From Symbiodinium natans (lineage: Eukaryota > Sar > Dinophyceae > Suessiales > Symbiodiniaceae): a stretch of 64,000 nt of DNA. The translations under genes and the position numbers were made by a program. The notes under the pieces are model-generated. The model was given only the letters and a program-made list of their open reading frames with translations, was not told the origin of the DNA and did not search any database. Where the stretch lies: positions 648,837-712,836 of the forward strand of contig CAJNDS010002065.1 in assembly GCA_905221605.1 (NCBI GenBank), read 5' to 3'. Below are positions 51,479 to 61,034 of this stretch, piece by piece; the stretch's first letter is position 1; each line of letters starts with the position of its first letter.

Positions 51479-54400
51479 ATGGGGGGTGATATCAACGAAA
51501 TTCCTGCGCTCGAATCTACCGTCGTCGCTGTTGCGCGCGCCGCAAAAGAAGCAGATTTTCCTCAATCTACATTCGTGCCCGAATTCATCGAGGTGACTCG
51601 TGCTGGGACTGGTAATCATGAAGTTGTTTTCCAAGACAAACACGGGAAAGAGATGTTCAAGGCTCGGAGTGACTCGCTTAGCGGGGCTACAGGATTTTCC
51701 ATGACGATTAAAGCTTCGGATGTCGAAAACAGTAGCCCTCGCGTGTGGTTGCTCGTAGGTCTGGAAGAGGATAACTGGTGGCAAACGTATGCACCGCCGG
51801 ACGTCAACATCGTCTGCGTGCCGGAAGCGGATGCACGCGGCGCCTACCAGTACTGCAAAGACATCATTAAATGGTCGTTCAAGGATCTTCGGAACGTTCT
51901 GTTCATAGGAGCAGGGGCGCTGAATCGAGCTTCATGGCTTGATGTTGATCCTAGAGAACGCTTTTATGAGGACCGAGGCGTCGTAGATTACCCCTGGGGG
52001 GAGGTCATTGATTTAGTCTTTGAGGCCCGGAAGAAAGGGGCGACTACTATCGTCGAGGTTCCTGACAGGCCGAAGTTTCGAAAGTCGGCACAGTACAAGA
52101 ACATAGTTGACTGCATGAAGTGGGAGAGATTCACACTTGCTGATTGCTGCCACGGTCGGAGGATCTGCGTTCCACAGGGAAGCGGGGCCCCGAACATCAT
52201 GTATGTCAACGAAGCTACTGAGTTTCTCATTCATGGACTCAAAGCCCCTGAAAACATGAAGGGTGTGTGCGGCATGCAACATCATCATGCATCACGTGAA
52301 GCTGTCGAGACTCACGGGGATGGGTGTGGAAAGAGAACCAGTAAAGTGTCACGCCTCTTGTTGAAAATGCTTTCTGAACGGGACGCCAAGGTTGGGGACC
52401 CCAAGGCCTGCAGTTCTGTTGAGAAGTTACCGTCGGGTAAGGACAGGATGATCATTGAATTCTGTTGCTCTAAGGACAGTAGCTTGGGTAAATCCTCGAG
52501 TGCTACGAGGGGAGCTCACGTCATGCGCGTGCATGAAGCTCTCCAAGCCCAAACCAAGGCATGTGAAAGCAATATCCTCAAGGAGGCGGAACGATTCCGA
52601 AAATCCAATCCCAAATGTCCGATTCTTGTTTTCGCTTCTCTTCCGTGCACTGGGGGGTCCAATTGGATCAAGGTGAACGAAGTGGGGGGTGAAACTGAAA
52701 AGGGAAAGGAGCATCGGAAGAAATTTAGGGACTTACTCAAAGCTCTCAAACGCCTTTTGCGAAAGCTGGCGGTATTTTCCCCCAAACTTGCTTTTGAGTT
52801 GCCGAAAACCTGTTTGTATTGGAGTTGGCCCGAAGTTCAAGCCCTAATAAAGCAGCATTCATTGCGTGTTGCACGAATTGACGGTTGCATGATGGGTGTT
52901 GTTGACAAAGACGGCATTCCTTTACTCAAAGCGTGGTGTATAGCTACGAATGTGTCAAGCATGTTGAACCTCAAAGGGGTCACGTGTGACAACACACATG
53001 AACATGGCACACCAAGAGGTCAGGCACTCAAGGAGGCAGGAAACTACACACCACACATGGCAAAGCTGTTGCACAACGCATGGCGTGATGAAGCTCGCAA
53101 TATCCGCAGGGGCTCTGCTCAGAGTGTTCATGTGGCAGCTTCATGTGTACTTGTTCATGTCAGTTTGTGTGGCAGTAACAATCAGGTGCAACGTGAGTTC
53201 CAAGGTACTTGCATAATTGTTTGTCCTACACCAGGAATAGGGTTCGGATCCTCCGACCCTAATCCAAAGTGCAGTGAGGGGTTCGGCTCCGCCGGCTCGG
53301 ATCTGCATCTGGGGAAGGGATTCGGCTCCGCCGGTCCTAGAACCAGCATGGACGGACAACAGCAGAGGCCCATCCCTCCGCATGTTCCATGGTCGCGACC
53401 TCAAGACCTCTTTTCCCTGCCGTACCAGAGATCGGGCATCAACATCCCCGTTGGCAATGGGATGACTGCTTTGCGCACGACATGTCATGCGCTGCGATCA
53501 TTGAGAGGGCAACCTCTCCCTGGACGATTGGAACAAGGCATGGTCGCCACGAATGCGAACATTGCTGCGTGGGTGGAATTTGGAGTGCCAGCTATCCTTT
53601 TGGCGGCAGTTGCGGCACCATCCAGCCCATATGGTTTTCCTGAAGTCAGAGTTCGGGAGCTGTTTCGAGGTGTGGTGGAAAGCCTGTTGCCAGCAAGGAG
53701 TGCGGAGAGCTACAAGACAGTCCTTAGCCATGTCACAACGTTTATCAAGGTCGTCAAGACTGCGATAAGCACTGATTCGACTCGACAGGTGCTGCAGGAG
53801 CTTCTGGACCACGTCATTGAGATTGACCTCTTCAAGAACATTGACATGTTCGTCGACGTTTTGGTTCAAGATGCTGAACAAGGGCGTTTGGATCCTCAAT
53901 ATCCATGTTTGACGGTGGTGACTATGGACGGATATCTTGATCCGAATGTCATTTGCAGAACAGTCGTTACCAAGAGTCCGTGGATCTATGTGACCAGGTA
54001 CAACGACTGGATGCGGCTTAATTCCTACTTTCGCGAGAACCTCCCCAACCGTCGTGAAGGGCTACCATGCATGCTTCTCACCCAGGACTTCTGGGATTTG
54101 CTGGATCTGATATGGTCAATGGCGAAGCAAGTGGGTTACTGCTTGAGGAGCCACAATCAGGTCGCCGAGCACACGCAGATGAATGTGTGGGATCTGATCG
54201 AGATCGTGGTCGACCCCCCGGAGAACGTGTCCGCGGCGGTCGCTCATGCAGTCAACAGCCTCCAAGGGTTGTCGGTCGCCACGCATACAGCCCACGAATA
54301 CCTCAACGACAGTCGGACGGTGTGGCCATCGGAACCATCGAGAACGACCGGAGCCGAGCTCAGGGAGTCGTTGGTGAATGCGACAACTGTCGTCATGGCC

Positions 54401-57400
54401 CCGCCACCAACCGGTCTCGGGTTACCAGCTTCCTTTTCACACAGCTCGTGGAACCAGCTGGCTGCCGAGCAGAACGTCTTGAGGGCGGTCCACGACATGT
54501 ACAGGACTCACAGGTCTTGGATGTCCGAGATCACGAACCTGCGAGCCGAGTGTTACTCAGAAGGACGTGAACAGCCGCCGTACCTGAAGCCCGATCCAAC
54601 AGGCACGGTGTTTCCTCCGGCATTGAATTCGCACCCGCCTTGGGTGAATGTTCAACGTCAACATCCCGCAGGGCCTGCATCCCCATCCGTTCCGGAAGGG
54701 CCGGCTCCTTTCGTGGAGGAGGATCATCCTGCCAACAGATCGACGTCTACGCCATCACCAAGACAGGCAACGGGCGCATCCTTTGCCGAAGCAAGAGGTG
54801 AATCCGCCAAGAGGCAGCGGGGACCGGAGGATGTCCGCTCCGCGGCATCCCAACCGGGAACCGCGGCCAGCACTTCCGATCCTCGGGGAGCTGAGCCAAC
54901 TGCCCAACCAGAAGGTGAACCCGATGAAGTTCGCTGGTACCTGGATCCTACTCCCGATGGGTACATGGAGAAGTTCGTCAAGTTCCAATCCAGACATCGC
55001 GTGCAGCTGGGTACAACCATCATCGTTCACAAAGATGATCCTACAGATGTCCTGCCCGCACGTGATCAGACACCCAAGATCAACGGGAAATTTGGAACCA
55101 GCAGCGAGCAAGTTTACCTTCGGCGCGTCACCACACACCTTGCCAAGCTCTACGGGATGAGCCAGTCGAATCGCGCAGGTGCGTTTCACATGGCAACATT
55201 CATGAAGAAAGGGGATGTGGAGTGGCTACGACTTTACAAGGTGCTGTACGAGAAGGTTTTCTTGTGCACAATTCGTCAGCTACCAACTCCTGGCACAATG
55301 TTTGCGGCGGTCATGCAATCCACGGCTACGGGAGAGCTGGGAATTTTCCACTTCAACAGCAGCCCGGAGCAGCGAGCCTTGTTGACGGCTGGACTGAGAA
55401 AGTTCAGCGCTTCCATTCGTCAGGCAAGTACCCCCGATGTCACAGCGGTGCGATCCAGCAAAACGATCATCCTGGCTGACTTCGAGGTGTGGACGAAAAC
55501 CAAGAACCGCTTGACCTACACGATGGCCAGCAAGCTCCAAGAAAAGGGATGGTATGATGCTCATTCGTATTGCCAGACAGTTGATGAAAGCCTCGATCCA
55601 CTCCTACCTGAAGGATTCCAAGTCGTTGCCACCAAAGCCAGAGATGCAGTCCGAGAGTGGAGAGGTCCCGGGCAGAGCATCGACGTCACCGCGCACGTCT
55701 ACTTGTCGTTCAGAGCCATCAATGATCTCCTGGTTTGGGAGCATGGCAATGCGACTCCCGAGAACATGCGAAAGTGGTTCGTCGATCCAATCATGGACTT
55801 GTCAGACCTTCTGCAACGTGCCGTGATTGTGACCCTCAACGACGATCCCCGTTTCATCGGGAAGGACGTTGGTGCAGCGATGCCATGGGCTGCCATTGAT
55901 TGGATCGCAGTGGAGCTCCGAGCAAGAGGATGCATTGTTTTCACGTCATCACTGCTGTGGGCTCGAATTGCTGTGACTCTCCACAAGGGCAGCGACAATT
56001 TCCGGATCAATCCAGAGGAGATGCATTTGGCGGTGACGGCATTCGACAAACATTTGCTGCAAGAAAAGATCATCACGCTTTGCATGGCACCCCCAGAGAG
56101 CATGGGCGATTGCGAACCTCACTTGGACTCCGTGAACATGGAGACTGCGGATGCGAAGGCGGTCTTTGCACCGTCGAGCAGCGACGACGTTCGGACCGCG
56201 TCGGCCAATGATGACACGCAAGAACGACATCAACGGGTCGTGGAGAGGGCATCGGAGCTTGAGGGCATCCGCGGAGGCGTGGACATGACTTGGGTGGATG
56301 CGGACATCGCCATGGTCAGCCCAGAACCGTTCTATGACGGAGAAACCTACTGGATTGACATCGAGGGCCTCATCAGCAAGCATCCCACTGCCCCGAGTGG
56401 CCAATTTCATGTGTGTCAGGCATGCGTCGACGAGTTCAACACGCTGAAGGGCTCCTTCCAAGGCGAGTTCGGACCAATCCAATCTCCAGCGTATTGTCCC
56501 TTCTGTTCGCTCAAAGCAATGTGGGACAAGGACTATGGCGTCAACAAATGGGAGGAGGTTCGGAAGTCAGAACGCCATGCTGCAGGGTGCGCCATGTTTG
56601 CTCAGAAACATGACTTTGTGTACCAGGATGGATCCCCAGTGATTCCCAAGGAGGATCTCAAATCGTACATCTTTGCATGCTCGAAGGTCGCGTACACCAA
56701 CTATGGCAAAATCGTCTCGTCCTCGGCTGGGTTGCGCTTGAACACCAAACAAGCCAGCGAATACACCAGATGGGCTAAGGGGAGACGGTTGTCGTGGGAC
56801 TTCGGGTACACGGTGGACGGCATGGCCTGCCTCTTGCCCTTGTACGACGCAGGCAACGCAGCCTATGCAGGCTTCCTCCATAGCATCTTCGATCAGGACG
56901 AGGTCAAAGGCATGTACAATGGCAATGCCGACCCGGCCGCCGAGCTCATGGGAGATACCCTGGAGGTTGCGCTCGGCATCCTGACAATTGCATGCAGGTA
57001 CCCTTCGGCATTCGAAGCCTGGGGATCGTACGAAGATCATCTCGCTTGTCTTCGAGGAATCGAGCGGTCCTTCTATCGGTTTGCTGCAGCGGAGGCGGTG
57101 CGAATTACTGCCGTGGAGAATCGAAAACGTCGTCCTCCCCGGGCAAATGATGCAGAGACGATTCAGCAGATCATGGAGTACGAGAACACTTTACTCCAAG
57201 GAGAATGGCATGCGGTCCTTGTCGATCGAGTCCTGCCAATTGAGGTACCAGTTCTCGGAACCCTTTCTCCGGAAGATCAACGACCTGAAGAATTCTCAGC
57301 AGCGCCCGTCCCCAGTGCAGAACCTCGTGGTGGAGAACCAGAAGGTGAAGATCAAGCTCATGAAGGGGAAGCGCTCGGATCCTCCGGCGTGGAACCTGAG

Positions 57401-59371
57401 GGGCAGGAAGATGATGATATGGGCGTGCCCGAGGCAAGCTCTATCCCCACCATGCAAGAACCGAACGAGACCGAGCTGGGTGAGATATCACGTCCTTGTG
57501 AAGGTTACGTCCGAGCACTCAATGCCCTACGCATAACCGCTGGCATGCAGCCACCCAGCATGTGCCTTGCTTGCGGCAACTATGGCCACAACACCCGAAA
57601 TTGCGAAGCAAATGGGGGGTACAACGCTCTGGTGGTGAACGAAGCATTCAGCATCATTGGGAAAAGCCTGGCTAAGATGCACAAGTCAAGCAGTACGCCA
57701 CCAACAGAGATCTTCCAGAGATGGGCAGAGAAGAATTTGCGAGATGCCGCTCGCGCTCCGCAAGTACCAGGAACCGCTTCGGATACTCCGGGTGGGGATG
57801 GGGAAAGCGTTGAGCCTGGAGCTGCAGCGTCTTCGGAGGATTCCAGAGGCCCACTGCCAAGACGGCGTCAAGCATCAATCTCAGTTGAGGATCCTACAGT
57901 GGTCGTGATCGAAGTCGATGAAGAACCAGAAGAAACTGCGACAAGAACGCTTCGACCCAAACGCAGGCCCCAACCGAGACCTGATCTTCCAGAGCCCAAA
58001 GCCGCGCCAGCTCCTAGGCGGTGGATTGCGAACAACGCCGGCAATGCTCGTTCATTCGTCGAGATTCGCTACCACGAGCCGAAGTCTTGCCTTGACATCA
58101 TCAAGTCCATCGAGGACGTATCGTGGGTCGGCGGGCAGAGCATCTACGAGATCGGATTACAATCGCAGGATGCAACGCGCCGATTGATTGAGCAGGAGGT
58201 TGGAGGAGACGTTGCAACACACCCTCTCCGAAGCGACATCGATGAGTATCCTTCCTCGAACGTGGGGTACGTGAACATCGGCAAGCTGGTCATCGGAGGG
58301 GACCTCCGGCTCCTACCCATCAAGGGCGCAAGGTTCGCTCACAGGCATTTTTCGGCCCTGGTCCCCGCGACATCCTCCAATGACAACCATCGCAATCGGG
58401 ATTATCATCGTAGGATCAAATCCCTGGGCTATGATGTGCAACGTTTGCTTAGGCACCGCCTAGCAAACAGGGAGACGAACTACATGCACAATCAGCTCCC
58501 AACAATCCCGTGCGACACAGGCGGATGGGTGATGCTCAAAGACTTCATCAACCTGGAGAACTTCTGGCAAAGCGGGAGGTACTATGCAAGGAGTTCAGCT
58601 CGAGACGACAACTCTGAGTATCAGAGACGAATCCAAATGCTGATCGACTACGCGTACTACGAGTACCGCACGAACGGAAGGATCAGACTTCAATTCCTGG
58701 GCATCAAGATCGTGGCGCCCAAACCTGGACAGAGGGCATCCGATACGCCGTGGGACGGTACTCCGGGCGTCGGTGCAACCCAACGTGCCCAACTTGAAGA
58801 ACTCGGAGGACACAGGTTGACACATGACATTACGTCCGGGACCCTTCGTCGATGCGACAATTGGGTGCAGCCATGGGCGATCAGGGCCACAAGTGGACAC
58901 TCCAGCAACTCCAATTCACTGGTGCGGGTGAATGACGACAGGGTCGCATGCCACTTGACCACAAGCCTGGTCAACCAGATTGGTCCAGAGCTTCTCGCCA
59001 ACATCGTGGCGAAAGGACTTCTTCCAGGTGGAGGGGCGTCAGGCGGTCGGGTCCACAGCCATTTCGGGACATTCCCGCCATGGGATCCGAGAAATCAGAC
59101 GGTGAGAACAAGGATTCCCGGAAGGCCGAGGTCACCAATTGCAGTATTATACGTTCCAGCCTACGAGCTCATGCGCTACAATGCAGTGATCACGATCAAT
59201 GGAATGTTTCTCGTCCAGCGGCAAATTCCATTCGAGGCCGTCAAGCACGTTTGGATCTGCATGCCAAGCCAAGGAAGATACTTCGAGTTCAGCGAAGTCT
59301 TCAAGGTGTACTCCAAAGAGCTGAGTGATGGTCGAAGGGTATGGGGACGCACGCATCAATCCCGATCGTGA
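51479..59371 (+). CDS. Extra ORF: methyltransferase-like, CCHC and Tpt1/KptA-like polyprotein
   Basis: 2630 codons from ATG 51479; the frame is open back past 51410 (GTG) and overlaps the end of pol by at least 13 nt in another frame. Numbering here is from 51410. Residues 24-340: unknown globular. About 340-540: Rossmann methyltransferase-like, with MIIEFCCSKDSSLG (347), SLPCTGGSNW with a DNMT-like Pro-Cys (412-413), and FELPK (~462). About 560-650: a linker with three FGS(S/A) hairpin-motif insertions, then an internal ATG (53349). About 650-2040: helical, with a CQAC/CPFC cluster near 1669. Near 2052: a CX2CX4HX4C knuckle. About 2330-2635: a Tpt1/KptA-like 2'-phosphotransferase (LLRH, IRATSGHS, RVHSHF). 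Likely cleaved by the element's protease. Expression may need trans-splicing or frameshifting. Confidence 0.85.
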   Translation: MGGDINEIPALESTVVAVARAAKEADFPQSTFVPEFIEVTRAGTGNHEVVFQDKHGKEMFKARSDSLSGATGFSMTIKASDVENSSPRVWLLVGLEEDNWWQTYAPPDVNIVCVPEADARGAYQYCKDIIKWSFKDLRNVLFIGAGALNRASWLDVDPRERFYEDRGVVDYPWGEVIDLVFEARKKGATTIVEVPDRPKFRKSAQYKNIVDCMKWERFTLADCCHGRRICVPQGSGAPNIMYVNEATEFLIHGLKAPENMKGVCGMQHHHASREAVETHGDGCGKRTSKVSRLLLKMLSERDAKVGDPKACSSVEKLPSGKDRMIIEFCCSKDSSLGKSSSATRGAHVMRVHEALQAQTKACESNILKEAERFRKSNPKCPILVFASLPCTGGSNWIKVNEVGGETEKGKEHRKKFRDLLKALKRLLRKLAVFSPKLAFELPKTCLYWSWPEVQALIKQHSLRVARIDGCMMGVVDKDGIPLLKAWCIATNVSSMLNLKGVTCDNTHEHGTPRGQALKEAGNYTPHMAKLLHNAWRDEARNIRRGSAQSVHVAASCVLVHVSLCGSNNQVQREFQGTCIIVCPTPGIGFGSSDPNPKCSEGFGSAGSDLHLGKGFGSAGPRTSMDGQQQRPIPPHVPWSRPQDLFSLPYQRSGINIPVGNGMTALRTTCHALRSLRGQPLPGRLEQGMVATNANIAAWVEFGVPAILLAAVAAPSSPYGFPEVRVRELFRGVVESLLPARSAESYKTVLSHVTTFIKVVKTAISTDSTRQVLQELLDHVIEIDLFKNIDMFVDVLVQDAEQGRLDPQYPCLTVVTMDGYLDPNVICRTVVTKSPWIYVTRYNDWMRLNSYFRENLPNRREGLPCMLLTQDFWDLLDLIWSMAKQVGYCLRSHNQVAEHTQMNVWDLIEIVVDPPENVSAAVAHAVNSLQGLSVATHTAHEYLNDSRTVWPSEPSRTTGAELRESLVNATTVVMAPPPTGLGLPASFSHSSWNQLAAEQNVLRAVHDMYRTHRSWMSEITNLRAECYSEGREQPPYLKPDPTGTVFPPALNSHPPWVNVQRQHPAGPASPSVPEGPAPFVEEDHPANRSTSTPSPRQATGASFAEARGESAKRQRGPEDVRSAASQPGTAASTSDPRGAEPTAQPEGEPDEVRWYLDPTPDGYMEKFVKFQSRHRVQLGTTIIVHKDDPTDVLPARDQTPKINGKFGTSSEQVYLRRVTTHLAKLYGMSQSNRAGAFHMATFMKKGDVEWLRLYKVLYEKVFLCTIRQLPTPGTMFAAVMQSTATGELGIFHFNSSPEQRALLTAGLRKFSASIRQASTPDVTAVRSSKTIILADFEVWTKTKNRLTYTMASKLQEKGWYDAHSYCQTVDESLDPLLPEGFQVVATKARDAVREWRGPGQSIDVTAHVYLSFRAINDLLVWEHGNATPENMRKWFVDPIMDLSDLLQRAVIVTLNDDPRFIGKDVGAAMPWAAIDWIAVELRARGCIVFTSSLLWARIAVTLHKGSDNFRINPEEMHLAVTAFDKHLLQEKIITLCMAPPESMGDCEPHLDSVNMETADAKAVFAPSSSDDVRTASANDDTQERHQRVVERASELEGIRGGVDMTWVDADIAMVSPEPFYDGETYWIDIEGLISKHPTAPSGQFHVCQACVDEFNTLKGSFQGEFGPIQSPAYCPFCSLKAMWDKDYGVNKWEEVRKSERHAAGCAMFAQKHDFVYQDGSPVIPKEDLKSYIFACSKVAYTNYGKIVSSSAGLRLNTKQASEYTRWAKGRRLSWDFGYTVDGMACLLPLYDAGNAAYAGFLHSIFDQDEVKGMYNGNADPAAELMGDTLEVALGILTIACRYPSAFEAWGSYEDHLACLRGIERSFYRFAAAEAVRITAVENRKRRPPRANDAETIQQIMEYENTLLQGEWHAVLVDRVLPIEVPVLGTLSPEDQRPEEFSAAPVPSAEPRGGEPEGEDQAHEGEALGSSGVEPEGQEDDDMGVPEASSIPTMQEPNETELGEISRPCEGYVRALNALRITAGMQPPSMCLACGNYGHNTRNCEANGGYNALVVNEAFSIIGKSLAKMHKSSSTPPTEIFQRWAEKNLRDAARAPQVPGTASDTPGGDGESVEPGAAASSEDSRGPLPRRRQASISVEDPTVVVIEVDEEPEETATRTLRPKRRPQPRPDLPEPKAAPAPRRWIANNAGNARSFVEIRYHEPKSCLDIIKSIEDVSWVGGQSIYEIGLQSQDATRRLIEQEVGGDVATHPLRSDIDEYPSSNVGYVNIGKLVIGGDLRLLPIKGARFAHRHFSALVPATSSNDNHRNRDYHRRIKSLGYDVQRLLRHRLANRETNYMHNQLPTIPCDTGGWVMLKDFINLENFWQSGRYYARSSARDDNSEYQRRIQMLIDYAYYEYRTNGRIRLQFLGIKIVAPKPGQRASDTPWDGTPGVGATQRAQLEELGGHRLTHDITSGTLRRCDNWVQPWAIRATSGHSSNSNSLVRVNDDRVACHLTTSLVNQIGPELLANIVAKGLLPGGGASGGRVHSHFGTFPPWDPRNQTVRTRIPGRPRSPIAVLYVPAYELMRYNAVITINGMFLVQRQIPFEAVKHVWICMPSQGRYFEFSEVFKVYSKELSDGRRVWGRTHQSRS
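52430..53070 (+). other. Methyltransferase-like domain of extra ORF
   Basis: Motif order fits a cytosine-C5 (DNMT-like) fold. The glycine-poor motif I FCCSKDSSLG binds S-adenosylmethionine at the end of strand 1. An acidic residue follows after strand 2 (MRVHE). PC in SLPCTGGSNW is the catalytic-Cys loop, and FELPK stands where ENV is usual. MMGVVDKDGIPLLKAWCIAT forms the closing strands. A target-recognition domain and the QxRxR motif are not obvious, so the substrate (DNA, RNA or neither) is open. I recall reports of cytosine methyltransferases captured by dinoflagellate retrotransposons, from memory only. Confidence 0.6.
58390..59310 (+). other. Tpt1/KptA-like RNA 2'-phosphotransferase domain
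   Basis: Blocks in family order: YDVQRLLRH with the Arg-His pair (2348-2349, ORF numbering from 51410), GGWVMLKDFI, RIRLQFLGIKI, WAIRATSGHS (Arg 2492, His 2497), HLTTSLVNQI...AKGLLPGG, GRVHSHF (Arg 2547, His 2549 and 2551), VLYVPAYEL, and NGMFLVQRQIPFEAV. Family members transfer an internal RNA 2'-phosphate to NAD+, classically at tRNA splice junctions. All positions where I expect catalytic and NAD-binding residues are occupied, with an insertion of about 60 residues between the second and third blocks. Whether it is active is inference. Confidence 0.75.
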
Positions 59372-61034
59372 CCCTCCAAAACCTTCGGTGGAAGACCTCG
59401 TCAGCACCATGGAAGGCACCGACGCTGGCCCGCATGAAGGCGAGAGGCGCGCGATCTTGCAAGCAATTGAGCAGGCGGGCGACACCGTTCCTGGAAACAT
59501 CATCAAGCGTGCTTTCCAGTTTCTCTCAAGGACATTCCGGCGAGTGACGACTCACACCACCACAAGCGATCCGCTGATCTTGAGGGTTTGCCCCTGCTGC
59601 GGCCGGCATACCCCTGCGAGCTTCGCAATTTGCCTCACGTGTGGGAGAGTTTTCCTGTCCATGGGGAGGATCCAGCATGTGCGTGCCAATCCGGAACCCG
59701 AAAGGATTGATCCGGAAGTGGTCCGCCAGGCACTCAACCAGGCCGCCGCCGTCGTCAACAACGAGGTTGTGGAGATTGACGTGGAAGAGGAGCCAACTTC
59801 AGAACCTGTCCAGGAGGATGCGCTTCCGCTCCGCGGGGTGCAGAATCCAGCAGGGGATGCAGAGGCAAACAGTCCTCGAGAAAGCGTGGCGGAACCTGAG
59901 GCCGAGGAGATCCCCGACGAGATTCGCGACATGTACCGCGATGTGGAGATGGAGGCTCCCAACCAAGAGGAGGTGGAGATGGACGCGCAGAATCAGCGAG
60001 CATTCGTGCTGGTGGGTGACAGGGAAGGCGATTCGTTGGACGATCGAAACGAGAGGAAAGCTCGCCTTGCGCTGGAGTGCAATGTCAACATTGACACCGA
60101 CTACGCAGCGTGCGTGGACCACAACTTCAGGTTGTACTGTCACCTCGACGCCTTCTTTGCGTACGTGTTGGTCCATAAATGGAATCTGTTCGAGAAGATC
60201 ATCATGACTCCATACAAGAAGATGAAGGACCAGTTCGCCTCAGGCATGAGACACGACGCATCTGGGACATGGCCAATTGTCCCCATCGATGAGGACACGG
60301 CGTTGCCGAGAGACCTCATGGAAGACGAGGTAAGGCAGTATGCCAGCTCTGTGGAGAACCAGCAGTTCATGATTGAGCGTTATTACGCCAACAAGTTCGT
60401 CTTCTACGTCATGCGTGGGGCGATCCAGCTGGGATACAACAAGGAGAGCTTTAACCTCCCCATGATTCCTGATGAGGCCGAGGACCCGAAAGCATTTGCT
60501 GAAGCCGGGCAAAGGGTCCACATGTTCATGGCCAAAATCATCTATCAGGTGCTGAACGTGAGGCTTTACTCCTACACGAAACCCAACGCTGAGATCCCGT
60601 ACCACGCGGCATTCAAATACATCAACCCGATCCAGCTGCTCAGTTTGATGGACTCGCAGAAGGTGAGCGTCAACAACCTTCTGGTGATGAGGGATTCGGG
60701 GGGCGCTTTACCCAACCAGTACAGCAAGAAGCTGGACAGATGGTTGAGTGATCAAAAGAAGGACATGAGCATCCTGAAGTTGAAGCCCACACAGTATTTG
60801 GAGAATCCAAAGGCGTCGGCTTTGTACCTTGCCTATGACCCTTCAGCATCCGCACCTTCGGTTACTTCGTCGGGAGGATCTCGTCATCCTGAAGCAGACG
60901 AGACGGACATGCCGGCACGTGCGAAGGCCCGCATGAGTCAGCCGAAGCCCAAGACTTCTCATCCTGGGACACCTCAAGCTGCTCCCAAAGATCCTCGCGG
61001 TCAATCAAGAAAAGGATCTGGAAAGAAAGGGTGA
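59328..61034 (+). CDS. Third ORF: zinc-ribbon hypothetical protein
   Basis: 568 codons from ATG 59328, overlapping the preceding ORF by 44 nt in another frame. Near residue 89, CPCC and CLTC form a four-cysteine zinc ribbon. Residues 120-220 are acidic. The stretch NEVVEIDVEEEP resembles TVVVIEVDEEPEE of the preceding ORF, hinting at shared ancestry or repeated linkers. Residues 240-520 are globular and helical (HNFRLYCHLDAFFAYVLVHK). The tail is basic and Pro/Lys-rich. No known family is recognised. Position and zinc ribbon suggest a nucleic-acid-binding accessory protein, but this is a guess. Confidence 0.7.
   Translation: MVEGYGDARINPDRDPPKPSVEDLVSTMEGTDAGPHEGERRAILQAIEQAGDTVPGNIIKRAFQFLSRTFRRVTTHTTTSDPLILRVCPCCGRHTPASFAICLTCGRVFLSMGRIQHVRANPEPERIDPEVVRQALNQAAAVVNNEVVEIDVEEEPTSEPVQEDALPLRGVQNPAGDAEANSPRESVAEPEAEEIPDEIRDMYRDVEMEAPNQEEVEMDAQNQRAFVLVGDREGDSLDDRNERKARLALECNVNIDTDYAACVDHNFRLYCHLDAFFAYVLVHKWNLFEKIIMTPYKKMKDQFASGMRHDASGTWPIVPIDEDTALPRDLMEDEVRQYASSVENQQFMIERYYANKFVFYVMRGAIQLGYNKESFNLPMIPDEAEDPKAFAEAGQRVHMFMAKIIYQVLNVRLYSYTKPNAEIPYHAAFKYINPIQLLSLMDSQKVSVNNLLVMRDSGGALPNQYSKKLDRWLSDQKKDMSILKLKPTQYLENPKASALYLAYDPSASAPSVTSSGGSRHPEADETDMPARAKARMSQPKPKTSHPGTPQAAPKDPRGQSRKGSGKKG

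Noticed and set aside
54067-54570. Several 100-180 codon ORFs in other frames within 42.3-61.0 kb on both strands
   Set aside because: They lie inside the long retrotransposon ORFs, lack domains, and reflect the high GC content with few stop codons.
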